From Mesonia oceanica (GTDB lineage Bacteria > Bacteroidota > Bacteroidia > Flavobacteriales > Flavobacteriaceae), in assembly GCF_902499555.1 (NCBI RefSeq), contig NZ_CABVMM010000015.1, positions 53,148 to 117,147 of the forward strand: 64,000 bases of DNA, in the 5' to 3' direction. This document shows, piece by piece, positions 44,575-54,095 of the stretch. The stretch's first letter is position 1, and each line of letters begins with the position of its first letter. The notes under the pieces were generated by a model, which was given only the letters and a program-made list of their open reading frames with translations, did no database searches and was not told where the DNA came from. The translations under genes were made by a program, and so were the position numbers.

Positions 44575-46089
44575 ATGAGAGAAACCCATTATATAAGTCG
44601 AGACATTTTAGATTTACCTCAAATTCAGGAGATTCTGGAAGAAAACAAATTATTGGCCTTAAGTGATGAAGCGAAAGTGAATATTGATAAAGCCAGAACT
44701 TATCTCGACAAAAAAATGGATGCTTCTCAAGAACCCTTCTACGGGATTAATACCGGTTTTGGTTCTTTATGCAACGTTAAGATTTCTAGAGAACATTTAG
44801 TTCAGCTTCAAGAAAATTTAGTGATTTCTCATGCTTGCGGAACAGGTGATAAAGTGAGTCCGAAGATTGTGAAGCTTATGTTGCTGTTGAAAATACAGTC
44901 TTTAAGTTACGGAAATTCAGGAATTACCCAAGAAGTCGTTTTACGATTGATTGATTTTTTTAATGAGGGGGTGTTACCGGTAGTTTATGAACAAGGTTCG
45001 TTAGGCGCTTCGGGAGATTTAGCACCACTTGCTCATTTATCTTTACCGCTGTTAGGAAAAGGAGAAGTTTATGTAGATGGAGAAATTTATCCTGCTACAG
45101 AAATTCTTCAACAGAAAGGTTGGGAGCCGCTAAATTTACGTTCTAAAGAAGGTTTGGCTTTATTGAATGGAACACAATTTATGAGTGCTCACGCAGTTTT
45201 CTCTTTAATTGAAGCTTATAAATTGTCGTATTTGGCTGATGCTATTGGAGCCGTTTCTGTAGATGGTTTTGATTGTAACCTTTCACCGTTTGATCCGTTG
45301 GTGCATTATGTAAGACCACATCGCGGACAGGTGAAAACGGCCGAACGCATGTTAGAGTTTTTAGAAGGAAGCGAAATTGCTGAGAAAGTAAAAGAAAGTG
45401 TACAAGATCCATATTCGTTTAGATGTATTCCGCAGGTTCATGGAGCTTCAAAAGATACGATTCGTTTTGTACATCAAACGGTAAAGACCGAAATTAATAG
45501 TGTTACCGATAATCCCAATATTTTTGTGGAAGAAGATAAAATTATTTCCGGTGGAAATTTTCATGGTCAACCTTTAGCTTTAGCAATGGATTATTTAGCA
45601 ATCGCTTTAGCTGAATTAGCGAATATTTCTGAGAGAAGGATTTATCAATTGGTTTCTGGGTTAAGGGATTTACCTATGTTTTTAGTGGATGATCCCGGCT
45701 TAAACAATGGGTTTATGATTCCGCAATATACCGCAGCAAGCATTGTAAGTCAAAACAAACAATTATGTACGCCGGCAAGTGTTGATTCAATTGTTTCCTC
45801 CAACGGACAAGAAGATCATGTAAGTATGGGTGCTAATGCAGCTACCAAATTAGTGAGAGTAGTAGAGAATTTAAAATCGATATTGGCAATTGAGCTATTT
45901 AATGCTTCTCAGGCTTTGTATTATCGTGAACCTCTAAAATCTTCAGATTTTATTATGCAATTGGTGAATAGCTTTCGGGAAGAGGTTCCTGTAGTAAAAC
46001 AAGATAAAGTTATGGCTGAGGAAATTGCTAAAGCTAAACTTTACTTGACTCAGTTTGGTATTGATCAAGAAATCTTGTTTAATATGTAA
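44575..46089 (+). CDS. hutH: Histidine ammonia-lyase
   Basis: HutH removes ammonia from histidine to give urocanate. The 504-residue protein has the Ala-Ser-Gly triad that cyclises into the MIO prosthetic group at residues 145-147 (GSLGASGDLAPLAH), plus YGINTGFGSL and the QEDHVSMGANAA block. I use ATG 44575 (MRETHYISRD); a TTG four codons earlier is possible. The other hut genes are not nearby, so the full degradation pathway is not shown here. Its stop overlaps the end of the convergent 46079 gene by 11 bases. Confidence 0.92.
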   Translation: MRETHYISRDILDLPQIQEILEENKLLALSDEAKVNIDKARTYLDKKMDASQEPFYGINTGFGSLCNVKISREHLVQLQENLVISHACGTGDKVSPKIVKLMLLLKIQSLSYGNSGITQEVVLRLIDFFNEGVLPVVYEQGSLGASGDLAPLAHLSLPLLGKGEVYVDGEIYPATEILQQKGWEPLNLRSKEGLALLNGTQFMSAHAVFSLIEAYKLSYLADAIGAVSVDGFDCNLSPFDPLVHYVRPHRGQVKTAERMLEFLEGSEIAEKVKESVQDPYSFRCIPQVHGASKDTIRFVHQTVKTEINSVTDNPNIFVEEDKIISGGNFHGQPLALAMDYLAIALAELANISERRIYQLVSGLRDLPMFLVDDPGLNNGFMIPQYTAASIVSQNKQLCTPASVDSIVSSNGQEDHVSMGANAATKLVRVVENLKSILAIELFNASQALYYREPLKSSDFIMQLVNSFREEVPVVKQDKVMAEEIAKAKLYLTQFGIDQEILFNM

Positions 46090-46456
46090 GCTTAAACCGC
46101 AATATTACTTCTTTTTCATTTTTAAATATATAACAAGGGATTTTTGTAAACTTTTTAACGTATTCTAAGTGGTTTACATCTATGCTATCATTCGATAGAA
46201 GGGCAACCCATTTTACTTGAGCTTTAAATGTAAAGTAGTATTCTATTAAAATTAATGGGTTAAATGAATAGCTGTCCTGTTTGTTTTCTCTAGGCGGAAT
46301 AATTATTCCAACAGGCTTAGTACCATAGTAGTTTAGCTTTAATTCATAAGATTGTTCAAACAATCTTGAATCGAAATGCGCTCCATCCTTTAATTCTAAA
46401 ATTATATAATGTTTTTTGAATTTTAATTTGCATTCAATTAAATCTATTTCTTTCAT
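46079..46456 (-). CDS. Hypothetical protein, paralogue of the next gene
   Basis: A 125-residue protein with no signal peptide. It aligns along its length with the neighbour at 46511-46924: DGAHFDSRLF against EGTHIDEEVL, YSFNPLILIEYYFTFKAQVK against YSINPTLFVEHKEFFEAHAK, and WVALLSNDSI against WVAVVASDDS. The mixed strand/helix pattern resembles a STAS/SpoIIAA-like fold, but that is a guess. The C terminus overlaps hutH on the other strand by 11 bases. Confidence 0.65.
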   Translation of the reverse strand: MKEIDLIECKLKFKKHYIILELKDGAHFDSRLFEQSYELKLNYYGTKPVGIIIPPRENKQDSYSFNPLILIEYYFTFKAQVKWVALLSNDSIDVNHLEYVKKFTKIPCYIFKNEKEVILRFKLTY

Positions 46457-46510
46457 TTTAGAATAATGAAATAGTAAGGAAGCTTATTAGAAATTACTTT
46501 ATGGAAGAAA

Positions 46511-46924
46511 TTAGAGTAATTTATTTTCTTTTTTCAGCAATTCTAGAACTTTATGGTAATTGGTGAAACCATATCCAGGAACATTAGTCAGCTGTTTAAG
46601 GTATTCTAGGTTTTCAAAACCGGAATCATCTGAAGCAACTACAGCTACCCACTTTGCGTGGGCTTCAAAAAACTCCTTATGTTCAACAAATAGGGTAGGG
46701 TTGATAGAATATTTATCGGCTGATGATTTTCTTAAAATCACCACTGGGATAGGGTTTTCTTTATAGTATTTTATTTTTTCGCTTACCAATTGAAATAAAA
46801 CTTCTTCATCAATGTGTGTTCCTTCCGTAAAGTTTATTTCCATATAATCTGGAAATAATTTAAGCTCTCCAATAGGTAGTTTAATCTTTTTCAAGGTGTT
46901 TGTTTTTACGTAAAAAAACCTCAT
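46511..46924 (-). CDS. Hypothetical protein, paralogue of the previous gene
   Basis: A 137-residue soluble protein, tandem duplicate of the 46079-46456 product. Conserved points include SINPTLFVEHKEFFEAHAKW and NLEYLKQLTNVPGYGF. The ATG at 46924 lies inside the clpC terminator stem; a TTG ten codons later would free the start from it. The family is not recognised; a role as a small regulatory or scaffold domain is only a possibility. Confidence 0.65.
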   Translation of the reverse strand: MRFFYVKTNTLKKIKLPIGELKLFPDYMEINFTEGTHIDEEVLFQLVSEKIKYYKENPIPVVILRKSSADKYSINPTLFVEHKEFFEAHAKWVAVVASDDSGFENLEYLKQLTNVPGYGFTNYHKVLELLKKENKLL

Positions 46925-46949
46925 ATTTTTTAAATGAATATGAGGTTTT
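46915..46949 (-). terminator. Terminator of clpC
   Basis: AAAACCTCATATT and AATATGAGGTTTT form a 13 bp stem, 23 bases past the clpC stop, with T's following on the minus strand. It overlaps the apparent start codon of the next gene. Confidence 0.8.
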
Positions 46950-46971
46950 ATTTATGATGAATAAGAAGATT

Positions 46972-49536
46972 CTAAGAATCTTCGGTTTTAGCTTGTGATT
47001 TTTTTACTTCTATCAAAAGCTCATTTTTTTCTTTATCTAAATCCATAATTACTTGATCACCCTCTTCAATTTTAGAAGTGATGATTTTTTCAGCTAAAGC
47101 ATCTTCTACATATTTTTGGATTGCTCTTTTAAGTGGTCGAGCTCCATATTGTTTATCAAATCCTTTTTCTGCGATAAAATCTTTAGCAGTATCTGTAAGT
47201 TGTAGATCGTAACCTAGGTCTTTTATTCTAATTAATAATTTCTCTAGTTCAATGTCAATAATTTTGTGGATGTCCTCTTTTTCAAGTGAATTGAATACTA
47301 CCACATCATCAATCCTATTTAAAAACTCTGGAGCAAATGCTTTTTTCAAGGCATTTTCGATTACGCCTCTTGCGTTAGAATCTTTTTGCTCTTTCATTGC
47401 TTGGGTACCAAAACCAATCCCTTGTCCAAATTCTTTCAATTTTCTAGCTCCAATATTGGAAGTCATAATAATAATGGTGTTCCTGAAGTCTATTTTTCTT
47501 CCTAAACTATCGGTTAAATAACCATCATCTAAGACTTGTAAAAGCATATTGAAAACATCTGGGTGAGCTTTTTCAACCTCGTCCAATAAAATGACCGAGT
47601 AAGGCTTACGTCTAACTTTTTCAGTTAACTGACCGCCTTCTTCATAACCCACATATCCCGGAGGTGCTCCCACCAATCTAGAGATCGCGAATTTTTCCAT
47701 ATATTCACTCATATCAATTCTAATGAGGGTATCTTCATTATCAAATAATTCTTTGGCAAGAATCTTTGCTAACTGAGTTTTCCCAACACCAGTTTGCCCT
47801 AAGAAAATAAATGAACCAATGGGTTTATTAGGATCTTTAAGTCCGGCACGATTTCTTTGGATAGCTTTCACCACCTTATATACAGCATCATCTTGACCGA
47901 TTACTTTTCCTTTGATAAGTTCCGGTAATTTAGCTAGTTTGTTACTTTCGGTTTGAGCAATTCTATTCACGGGAATTCCTGTCATCATAGAAACCACATC
48001 AGCAACGCTTTCTTCATTGACGGTTTCTTTGTGTTGCTTAGATTCTTCTTCCCAACGTTCTTGTGCAACCTGAAGTTCTTTCTCTAGGTTTTTCTCATCA
48101 TCCCGAAGTTTAGCTGCTTCTTCATATTTCTGCTTTTTGACTACAGAATTTTTAGTTTCACGAACTTCTTCCAGTTTTCTTTCTAGATCCAAAATTAGTT
48201 TAGGAACCTCAATATTAGTAATATGAACACGAGATCCTGCTTCATCTAAGGCGTCAATCGCTTTATCAGGTAAAAAACGATCAGTCATATAACGATTGGT
48301 TAACTTCACACAAGCTTCAATAGCTTCAGGAGTATAACTCACGTTATGGTGACTTTCGTATTTCCCTTTGATATTGTTTAATATTTCAATGGTTTCGTCA
48401 ACGGTAGTAGGTTCTATAATTACTTTTTGGAACCTTCTTTCCAACGCACCATCTTTTTCAATATGCTGTCTGTATTCATCTAAGGTAGTAGCACCAATAC
48501 ATTGTAACTCGCCTCTTGCAAGGGCAGGTTTAAACATATTGCTGGCATCTAAACTTCCGGTAGCTCCACCAGCGCCAACAATGGTATGAATTTCATCAAT
48601 GAAAAGAATGATATTGTCGTTCTTCTCTAATTCATTCATTACCGCTTTCATTCGCTCTTCAAATTGTCCACGGTATTTGGTGCCGGCCACTAAGCTTGCT
48701 AAGTCTAAGGTAACTACGCGCTTATCAAAAAGGATTCTACTCACTTTTCTTTTTACGATTCGTAACGCTAAACCTTCCGCAATGGCACTTTTACCAACTC
48801 CCGGTTCACCAATAAGTAAGGGGTTATTTTTCTTTCTTCTACTTAATATTTGAGAAACCCTTTCAATTTCTTTTTCACGACCAACTACCGGATCTAATTT
48901 TCCTTCATCTGCCATGGCGGTAAGATCTCTACCAAAATTATCTAGCACCGGAGTTTTAGATTTTTTATTAGGTTTAGCACTTCCGCCACTATTACCGCTT
49001 CCTCCAAATGGATTAGGCTTGGTGGCATCTCCTGAAGTATCGTCATCTGAGAAAGACTCAGAGGTAGGACCTTCAATATAATCTTTATCTTGTGTTATCA
49101 TTCCTTTAAATTCATCTTTCACATTATCATAATCTATCTTCAACTTATTTAAAAGTTTAGTAGTAGGATCATTCTCATTTCTTAAAATACAAAGTAAAAG
49201 ATGGGCTGTATTAATAGATGAGCTTTGAAATAACTTCGCTTCTAAAAAGGTTGTTTTTAAGGCACGTTCTGCCTGCCTGGTTAAGTGCAAATTTTTCTTA
49301 TCATTAGAAATTACTGCATTTTGAGGATTGGCAGGGCTTAGAATCTCTACTTTACGCCTTAAATGATCCAAGTCAATATTTAGCGTATCTAAAATATCGA
49401 TTGCTTTACCGTTGCCATCTCTAAGTAGTCCTAGCACAAGATGTTCTGTACCTATAAAGTCATGACCTAGCCTTAAGGCTTCTTCTTTACTATAGGTAAT
49501 TACATCTTTTACTCGTGGGGAAAAATTATCATCCAT
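46972..49536 (-). CDS. clpC: ATP-dependent Clp protease ATPase subunit ClpC
   Basis: The 854-residue AAA+ unfoldase feeds proteins to ClpP. It has two N-terminal Clp repeats (about 1-145), a Ser/Gly-rich linker, a first AAA module with Walker A LLIGEPGVGKSAIAEG, a UVR/coiled middle domain typical of ClpC (KKQKYEEAAKLRDDEKNLEK), and a second AAA module with FLGQTGVGKTQLAKIL. A ClpP-docking-type loop is expected in the second module. It is divergent from gyrA. clpP is not in the window. Confidence 0.95.
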   Translation of the reverse strand: MDDNFSPRVKDVITYSKEEALRLGHDFIGTEHLVLGLLRDGNGKAIDILDTLNIDLDHLRRKVEILSPANPQNAVISNDKKNLHLTRQAERALKTTFLEAKLFQSSSINTAHLLLCILRNENDPTTKLLNKLKIDYDNVKDEFKGMITQDKDYIEGPTSESFSDDDTSGDATKPNPFGGSGNSGGSAKPNKKSKTPVLDNFGRDLTAMADEGKLDPVVGREKEIERVSQILSRRKKNNPLLIGEPGVGKSAIAEGLALRIVKRKVSRILFDKRVVTLDLASLVAGTKYRGQFEERMKAVMNELEKNDNIILFIDEIHTIVGAGGATGSLDASNMFKPALARGELQCIGATTLDEYRQHIEKDGALERRFQKVIIEPTTVDETIEILNNIKGKYESHHNVSYTPEAIEACVKLTNRYMTDRFLPDKAIDALDEAGSRVHITNIEVPKLILDLERKLEEVRETKNSVVKKQKYEEAAKLRDDEKNLEKELQVAQERWEEESKQHKETVNEESVADVVSMMTGIPVNRIAQTESNKLAKLPELIKGKVIGQDDAVYKVVKAIQRNRAGLKDPNKPIGSFIFLGQTGVGKTQLAKILAKELFDNEDTLIRIDMSEYMEKFAISRLVGAPPGYVGYEEGGQLTEKVRRKPYSVILLDEVEKAHPDVFNMLLQVLDDGYLTDSLGRKIDFRNTIIIMTSNIGARKLKEFGQGIGFGTQAMKEQKDSNARGVIENALKKAFAPEFLNRIDDVVVFNSLEKEDIHKIIDIELEKLLIRIKDLGYDLQLTDTAKDFIAEKGFDKQYGARPLKRAIQKYVEDALAEKIITSKIEEGDQVIMDLDKEKNELLIEVKKSQAKTEDS

Positions 49537-49778
49537 CTTGAATCTCCTCTAATTTGTTTACACATTATTGGTTTCAAAAACCATGCCTTATTCCAGACAC
49601 TATGCTAATTGACAAAATTATCTGCTAAAATCAAAATGATATCCACATTACTTATCAACGAAAAGCTAATAATTTTTTGTTAATAAAATATAGTTGAAAC
49701 CAAGTAAGGAGGCTTTTAAATACTAATAATTTCCGTAAATTGCCACGTTAGAAAATAAAATGAACTAAAATAAATTTT

Positions 49779-52310
49779 ATGGCTGAAGGAGAGAAGTTAA
49801 TTCCTATCAACATTGAAGATGAAATGAAGTCGGCCTATATCGATTATTCGATGTCGGTCATTGTGTCACGTGCTCTGCCAGATGTGCGTGATGGTTTAAA
49901 ACCAGTGCATAGAAGAGTTTTATTTGGAATGTACGAACTTGGCGTACTTTCTAATCGAGCATATAAAAAATCAGCAAGAATTGTAGGGGAAGTATTAGGT
50001 AAATATCACCCCCATGGAGATACTTCTGTTTACGATACCATGGTTCGTATGGCGCAAGAGTGGAGTATGCGCTATATGTTGGTAGATGGGCAAGGTAACT
50101 TTGGATCTGTAGATGGCGATAGTCCGGCAGCAATGCGTTATACGGAAGCCAGAATGCGTAAGGTGAGTGAAGAAATGCTTGCCGATATAGATAAAGATAC
50201 AGTTGATCACAACTTAAACTTTGATGATACTTTAAAAGAACCTAGTGTTCTTCCTGCTAGAATACCCAACTTATTGGTGAATGGAGCGAGTGGTATTGCC
50301 GTAGGTATGGCCACCAATATGCCACCTCATAACCTTACCGAAGTAGTTGATGGAACAGTAGCTTATATCGATAATCACGACATTGAAATAGATGAATTAA
50401 TGGAGCATATTAAAGCTCCAGATTTCCCTACGGGAGGTATTATTTATGGCTATGATGGTGTAAGGGAGGCTTTTAAAACCGGTAGAGGCCGAGTGGTGAT
50501 GCGTGCTAAAGCCAATATCGAAGAGGTGAAAGGGAAAGAATGTATTGTTGTTACAGAAATTCCTTATCAAGTCAATAAGGCAGATATGATTAAAAAAACT
50601 GCCGATTTGATTAATGATAAAAAGATTGAGGGGATTTCTTTGATTCGTGATGAATCCGATAGAAACGGAATGCGTGTCGTTTATATTTTGAAACGCGACG
50701 CGATACCTAATATCGTTTTAAATATGCTTTATAAGCATACAGCCTTACAATCTTCCTTTAGTGTTAACAACATTGCCTTAGTGAAAGGACGACCAGAAAT
50801 GCTGAATCTAAAAGATATGATTCGTCATTTTGTGGAACATCGTCACGAAGTAGTGGTAAGACGTACTGAATTTGAATTAAAGAAGGCTAAAGATCGTGCG
50901 CATATTTTAGAAGGTTTAATCATTGCTTCCGATAATATTGATGAAGTAATTGCTTTAATCAGAGCTTCTAGTAATGCAGAAGAAGCCCGACAAAAATTAA
51001 TCGATCGTTTTGAGCTGACCGAAGTTCAGGCCAAAGCAATTGTAGAAATGCGTTTAAGACAACTTACCGGTCTTGAGCAAGATAAACTACGGGCAGAATA
51101 CGAAGAATTAATGGAAACCATTAAGGACTTAGAAGATATTCTTGCCAGTAAAGAAAGAAGAATGCAAATCATTAAAGATGAATTGCTGGAAATAAAAGAA
51201 AAATATGGTGATGAGCGTAGATCTACCATTAATCTTGCCGGAGGTGATTTAAGCATTGAAGACATGATCCCAGATGAGCAAGTAGTCATTTCTATTTCTC
51301 ATGCGGGTTATATTAAACGTACACCATTAACTGAATATAAAAAGCAAAATAGAGGAGGGGTTGGTTCTAAAGCTTCAACGACAAGAAATGAAGATTTCTT
51401 AGAATACCTGTTTGTGGGGACCAATCACCAATACATGATTTTCTTTACGCAAGAAGGAAAATGTTTCTGGATGCGTGTTTTTGAAATTCCTGAAGGAAGC
51501 AAAACTTCTAAAGGAAGAGCTATTCAGAATTTAGTAAATATTGAGCCGCACGATAAAGTAAAAGCCTTCATCTGTACGCAAGATTTAAAAGATGAAGAAT
51601 ACATTAATAGTCATTATGTAATTATGGCTACTAAGAAAGGGCAGGTAAAGAAAACATCTTTAGAGCAGTATTCTCGTCCAAGAACTAATGGTATCAACGC
51701 GATTACCATTAAAGAAGGAGATGAATTACTTTCTGCTAAATTAACTACGGGTGAAAGCCAGGTAATGTTAGCCTTAAAATCTGGTAAAGCTATTCGTTTT
51801 GAAGAAGCTAAAACCAGACCAATGGGTAGAAATGCTTCGGGAGTTCGTGGAATTAGATTAGCCAATGATAACGATGAAGTAGTAGGTATGATTGCTGTAG
51901 AAAATCCAAAAGAAGAAACCGTATTGGTGGTTTCAGAAAATGGTTACGGTAAACGTACCTATATTAATGATCCTGAAACCGGAGAAGAAATTTATAGAAT
52001 CACCAACCGTGGAGGAAAAGGGGTGAAAACAATTTCTATTACCGAAAAAACGGGAGAATTGGTTACCATTAAAAGTGTGACCGACAATGATGATTTAATG
52101 ATTATTAATAAATCGGGAATTGCTATTAGAATTGCTGTTGAAGATCTTCGCGTAATGGGAAGGGCAACACAAGGTGTTCGTTTAATTAATTTAAAGGGAG
52201 ACGATGCTATTGCTGCCGTTGCGAAAGTGATGAATGAAGAAGATGAAGAGGATATAGAAGATTTGAACGAGGATGGCACAGCAATTGATACTGATGGTGA
52301 AGAAGAATAA
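49779..52310 (+). CDS. gyrA: DNA gyrase subunit A
   Basis: GyrA is the DNA-breaking subunit of gyrase. The 843-residue protein has ALPDVRDGLKPVHRRVLFGM, the quinolone-resistance region YHPHGDTSVYDTMVRMAQ with the usual serine, the catalytic tyrosine in AMRYTEARM, and the GyrA box QNRGGVGS in a C-terminal beta-pinwheel domain. The tail is highly acidic. It should work with GyrB, encoded elsewhere. The TPR gene follows closely. Confidence 0.97.
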   Translation: MAEGEKLIPINIEDEMKSAYIDYSMSVIVSRALPDVRDGLKPVHRRVLFGMYELGVLSNRAYKKSARIVGEVLGKYHPHGDTSVYDTMVRMAQEWSMRYMLVDGQGNFGSVDGDSPAAMRYTEARMRKVSEEMLADIDKDTVDHNLNFDDTLKEPSVLPARIPNLLVNGASGIAVGMATNMPPHNLTEVVDGTVAYIDNHDIEIDELMEHIKAPDFPTGGIIYGYDGVREAFKTGRGRVVMRAKANIEEVKGKECIVVTEIPYQVNKADMIKKTADLINDKKIEGISLIRDESDRNGMRVVYILKRDAIPNIVLNMLYKHTALQSSFSVNNIALVKGRPEMLNLKDMIRHFVEHRHEVVVRRTEFELKKAKDRAHILEGLIIASDNIDEVIALIRASSNAEEARQKLIDRFELTEVQAKAIVEMRLRQLTGLEQDKLRAEYEELMETIKDLEDILASKERRMQIIKDELLEIKEKYGDERRSTINLAGGDLSIEDMIPDEQVVISISHAGYIKRTPLTEYKKQNRGGVGSKASTTRNEDFLEYLFVGTNHQYMIFFTQEGKCFWMRVFEIPEGSKTSKGRAIQNLVNIEPHDKVKAFICTQDLKDEEYINSHYVIMATKKGQVKKTSLEQYSRPRTNGINAITIKEGDELLSAKLTTGESQVMLALKSGKAIRFEEAKTRPMGRNASGVRGIRLANDNDEVVGMIAVENPKEETVLVVSENGYGKRTYINDPETGEEIYRITNRGGKGVKTISITEKTGELVTIKSVTDNDDLMIINKSGIAIRIAVEDLRVMGRATQGVRLINLKGDDAIAAVAKVMNEEDEEDIEDLNEDGTAIDTDGEEE

Positions 52311-52343
52311 ATAATGAATCTTAAAACCAAAACAATCATAAAA

Positions 52344-53585
52344 ATGAAAACAAAAATTATAGCAGTTGGTCTTGTATTGGCTAGCACTACACTTTTTGCC
52401 CAAAAAAGGGAAATTAAAGATGCAGAAAAAGCCATTGACAAGGAAAACTTTTCTGAAGCCAAAAGCATTTTAACTTCGGTAGAAAGCCAAGTAGCTGGTG
52501 AGAAAGATAGAATAAAGGAAGATTACTATATGGCTAAAGGAATGGCATATATGGGAAAACAACCCCAAACACAATCTCCTTCAGATCTTAAAATCGCCGG
52601 AGAATCCTTTCAAATGGCTCAAGAATTAGGTAATGAAGATGCTGCAGCTAAATTAGGAGATGTAAGAAATGCTTTAATAAATTCAGCAATAGCAGATCAA
52701 AACGCTAAAAAATATAAAGAAGCAGCTCAAAAATTATATACTTCTTATAATTTAAATAAAAAAGATACCCTTCATTTATATTTTGCTGCCGCTAATTTAA
52801 CCCAAGCACAAGATTATGAGGCTGCCTTGAATTATTATAATAAATTGAAGGATTTAGGGTATACCGGTAAAGGAATAGAGTATTATGCGATAAATACTGA
52901 AACCGGAGAGAAAGAAAAGTTTAACGATAAAAATCAAAGAGACCTGTATTTAAAATCAGGAAGCTATTCAGATCCTACGGAGGAGAAATTAGAGTCTAAA
53001 AAATCAGAGATTTATAAAAATATCGCTCTAATTTACCTACAACAAGGAAAGGAAGAAAAAGGTATCCAAGCCATTGAAGACGCTTTAGCTGAAAACCCTG
53101 GTGATACTCAACTTATGCTAGCCAAAGCAGATATTTATTATAAAGCTGGTCAGAAAGATAAGTATACTGAAATTGTAGAAAAAGTATTAGAAAAAGATCC
53201 TAACAATGCTTCTTTGTATTACAATTTAGGAGTTACTGCTACGCAAATGGGAGATCCTAAGAAAGCCATTGAGTATTATAAAAAGGCAATAGAAGTAGAT
53301 CCTAAAATGACAAATGCTTATATTAATTTAGCTTCTTCTACCTTAATGAAAGAGCAAGGAATGATTGATGAGATGAACTCATTAGGCATGTCTAAAGCAG
53401 ATACTAAGCGTTACGAAGAGCTTCAAAAAGAGCGTACGCAATTGTATAAAGATGCACTTCCTTACTTGGAAAAAGCGGTAGAGTTAGATGCAAATAACCA
53501 GCAAGCTATTCAAACTTTAATCAATATTCATTCTCAGTTAGGTAATGATGATAAAGTTGCTAAATATAAAGCGATGAAAAATTAA
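52344..53585 (+). CDS. Secreted TPR-repeat protein
   Basis: The 413-residue precursor has a signal peptide (MKTKIIAVGLVLASTTLFAQ) followed by tetratricopeptide repeats, best seen in ASLYYNLGVTATQMGDPKKA and IEYYKKAIEVDPKMTNAYIN. TPR arrays mediate protein contacts, here in the periplasm. The start at 52344 places the signal peptide first; an in-frame ATG at 52314 adds a basic decapeptide. It lies 33 bases after gyrA and ends at a strong terminator. Confidence 0.87.
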   Translation: MKTKIIAVGLVLASTTLFAQKREIKDAEKAIDKENFSEAKSILTSVESQVAGEKDRIKEDYYMAKGMAYMGKQPQTQSPSDLKIAGESFQMAQELGNEDAAAKLGDVRNALINSAIADQNAKKYKEAAQKLYTSYNLNKKDTLHLYFAAANLTQAQDYEAALNYYNKLKDLGYTGKGIEYYAINTETGEKEKFNDKNQRDLYLKSGSYSDPTEEKLESKKSEIYKNIALIYLQQGKEEKGIQAIEDALAENPGDTQLMLAKADIYYKAGQKDKYTEIVEKVLEKDPNNASLYYNLGVTATQMGDPKKAIEYYKKAIEVDPKMTNAYINLASSTLMKEQGMIDEMNSLGMSKADTKRYEELQKERTQLYKDALPYLEKAVELDANNQQAIQTLINIHSQLGNDDKVAKYKAMKN

Positions 53586-53605
53586 TTTTCAATCCTTTTA
53601 ATTAT

Positions 53606-53637
53606 AAAAAACTCCGGAAATCTCCGGAGTTTTTTTG
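53606..53637 (+). terminator. Terminator after the TPR gene
   Basis: Stem ACTCCGG/CCGGAGT with flanking A-run and seven T's, 21 bases past the stop. Confidence 0.9.
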
Positions 53638-53696
53638 TTTATAGACAGAAATCATAGTTTAGATTTCAGTCTAGCTTGTTTGTCAGTAAGGGCGGA

Positions 53697-53790
53697 GTCG
53701 AGACTAATTGAAGTTGAAGTTGAAATCGAACTTGAACTTGAAATTGAAATTGAAGCTGAAGTGGAAATCGAAGCTGAAGCTGAAAACTTT
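53697..53790. repeat. Hexamer tandem repeat, copy 1
   Basis: Begins GTCGAGACTAATTGAA, continues as about eleven 6-base units of the type GAAGTT, GAAATC, GAACTT or GAAGCT, and ends in GAAAACTTT. It codes for nothing convincing; the minus strand reads as a Ser/Ile/Thr-only low-complexity frame. Copy 2 is at 53988-54081. No other feature is seen in 53638-54095. Confidence 0.75.
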
Positions 53791-53987
53791 TGCTGATTTT
53801 TTATTAAGATTACTTTTCGATACAATTTCATTTTCGCGATTGCTCTAATCTCTAATAAATAGCTCTTTAATTTGAAATAAATAGGCACTAGAAAGTGGCA
53901 TAATCTATTAATAGCGCTTACGAGCTAATGATTTATAAATAAAATATTACCGGTGCTTTTTGGAGCTTATCTGCCATAAAAGACGTA

Positions 53988-54081
53988 GTCGAGACTAATT
54001 GAACTTGAACTTGAAATCGAAGTTGAAATCGAAGTTGAAATCGAAGTTGAAATCGAATTTGAAGTTGAACCCAAAAACTTT
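53988..54081. repeat. Hexamer tandem repeat, copy 2
   Basis: It has the same left flank (GTCGAGACTAATTGAA) and right flank (AAAACTTT) as copy 1 with a different order of hexamers, including four repeats of the 12-mer GAAATCGAAGTT. The two copies have the same total length of 94 bases. Confidence 0.75.
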
Positions 54082-54095
54082 AAAAAGATCTAAGC

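Noticed and set aside
53652..53888. Minus-strand 78-residue Ser/Ile/Thr-rich frame
   Set aside because: It is the translation of the hexamer repeat, with no gene-like flanks.
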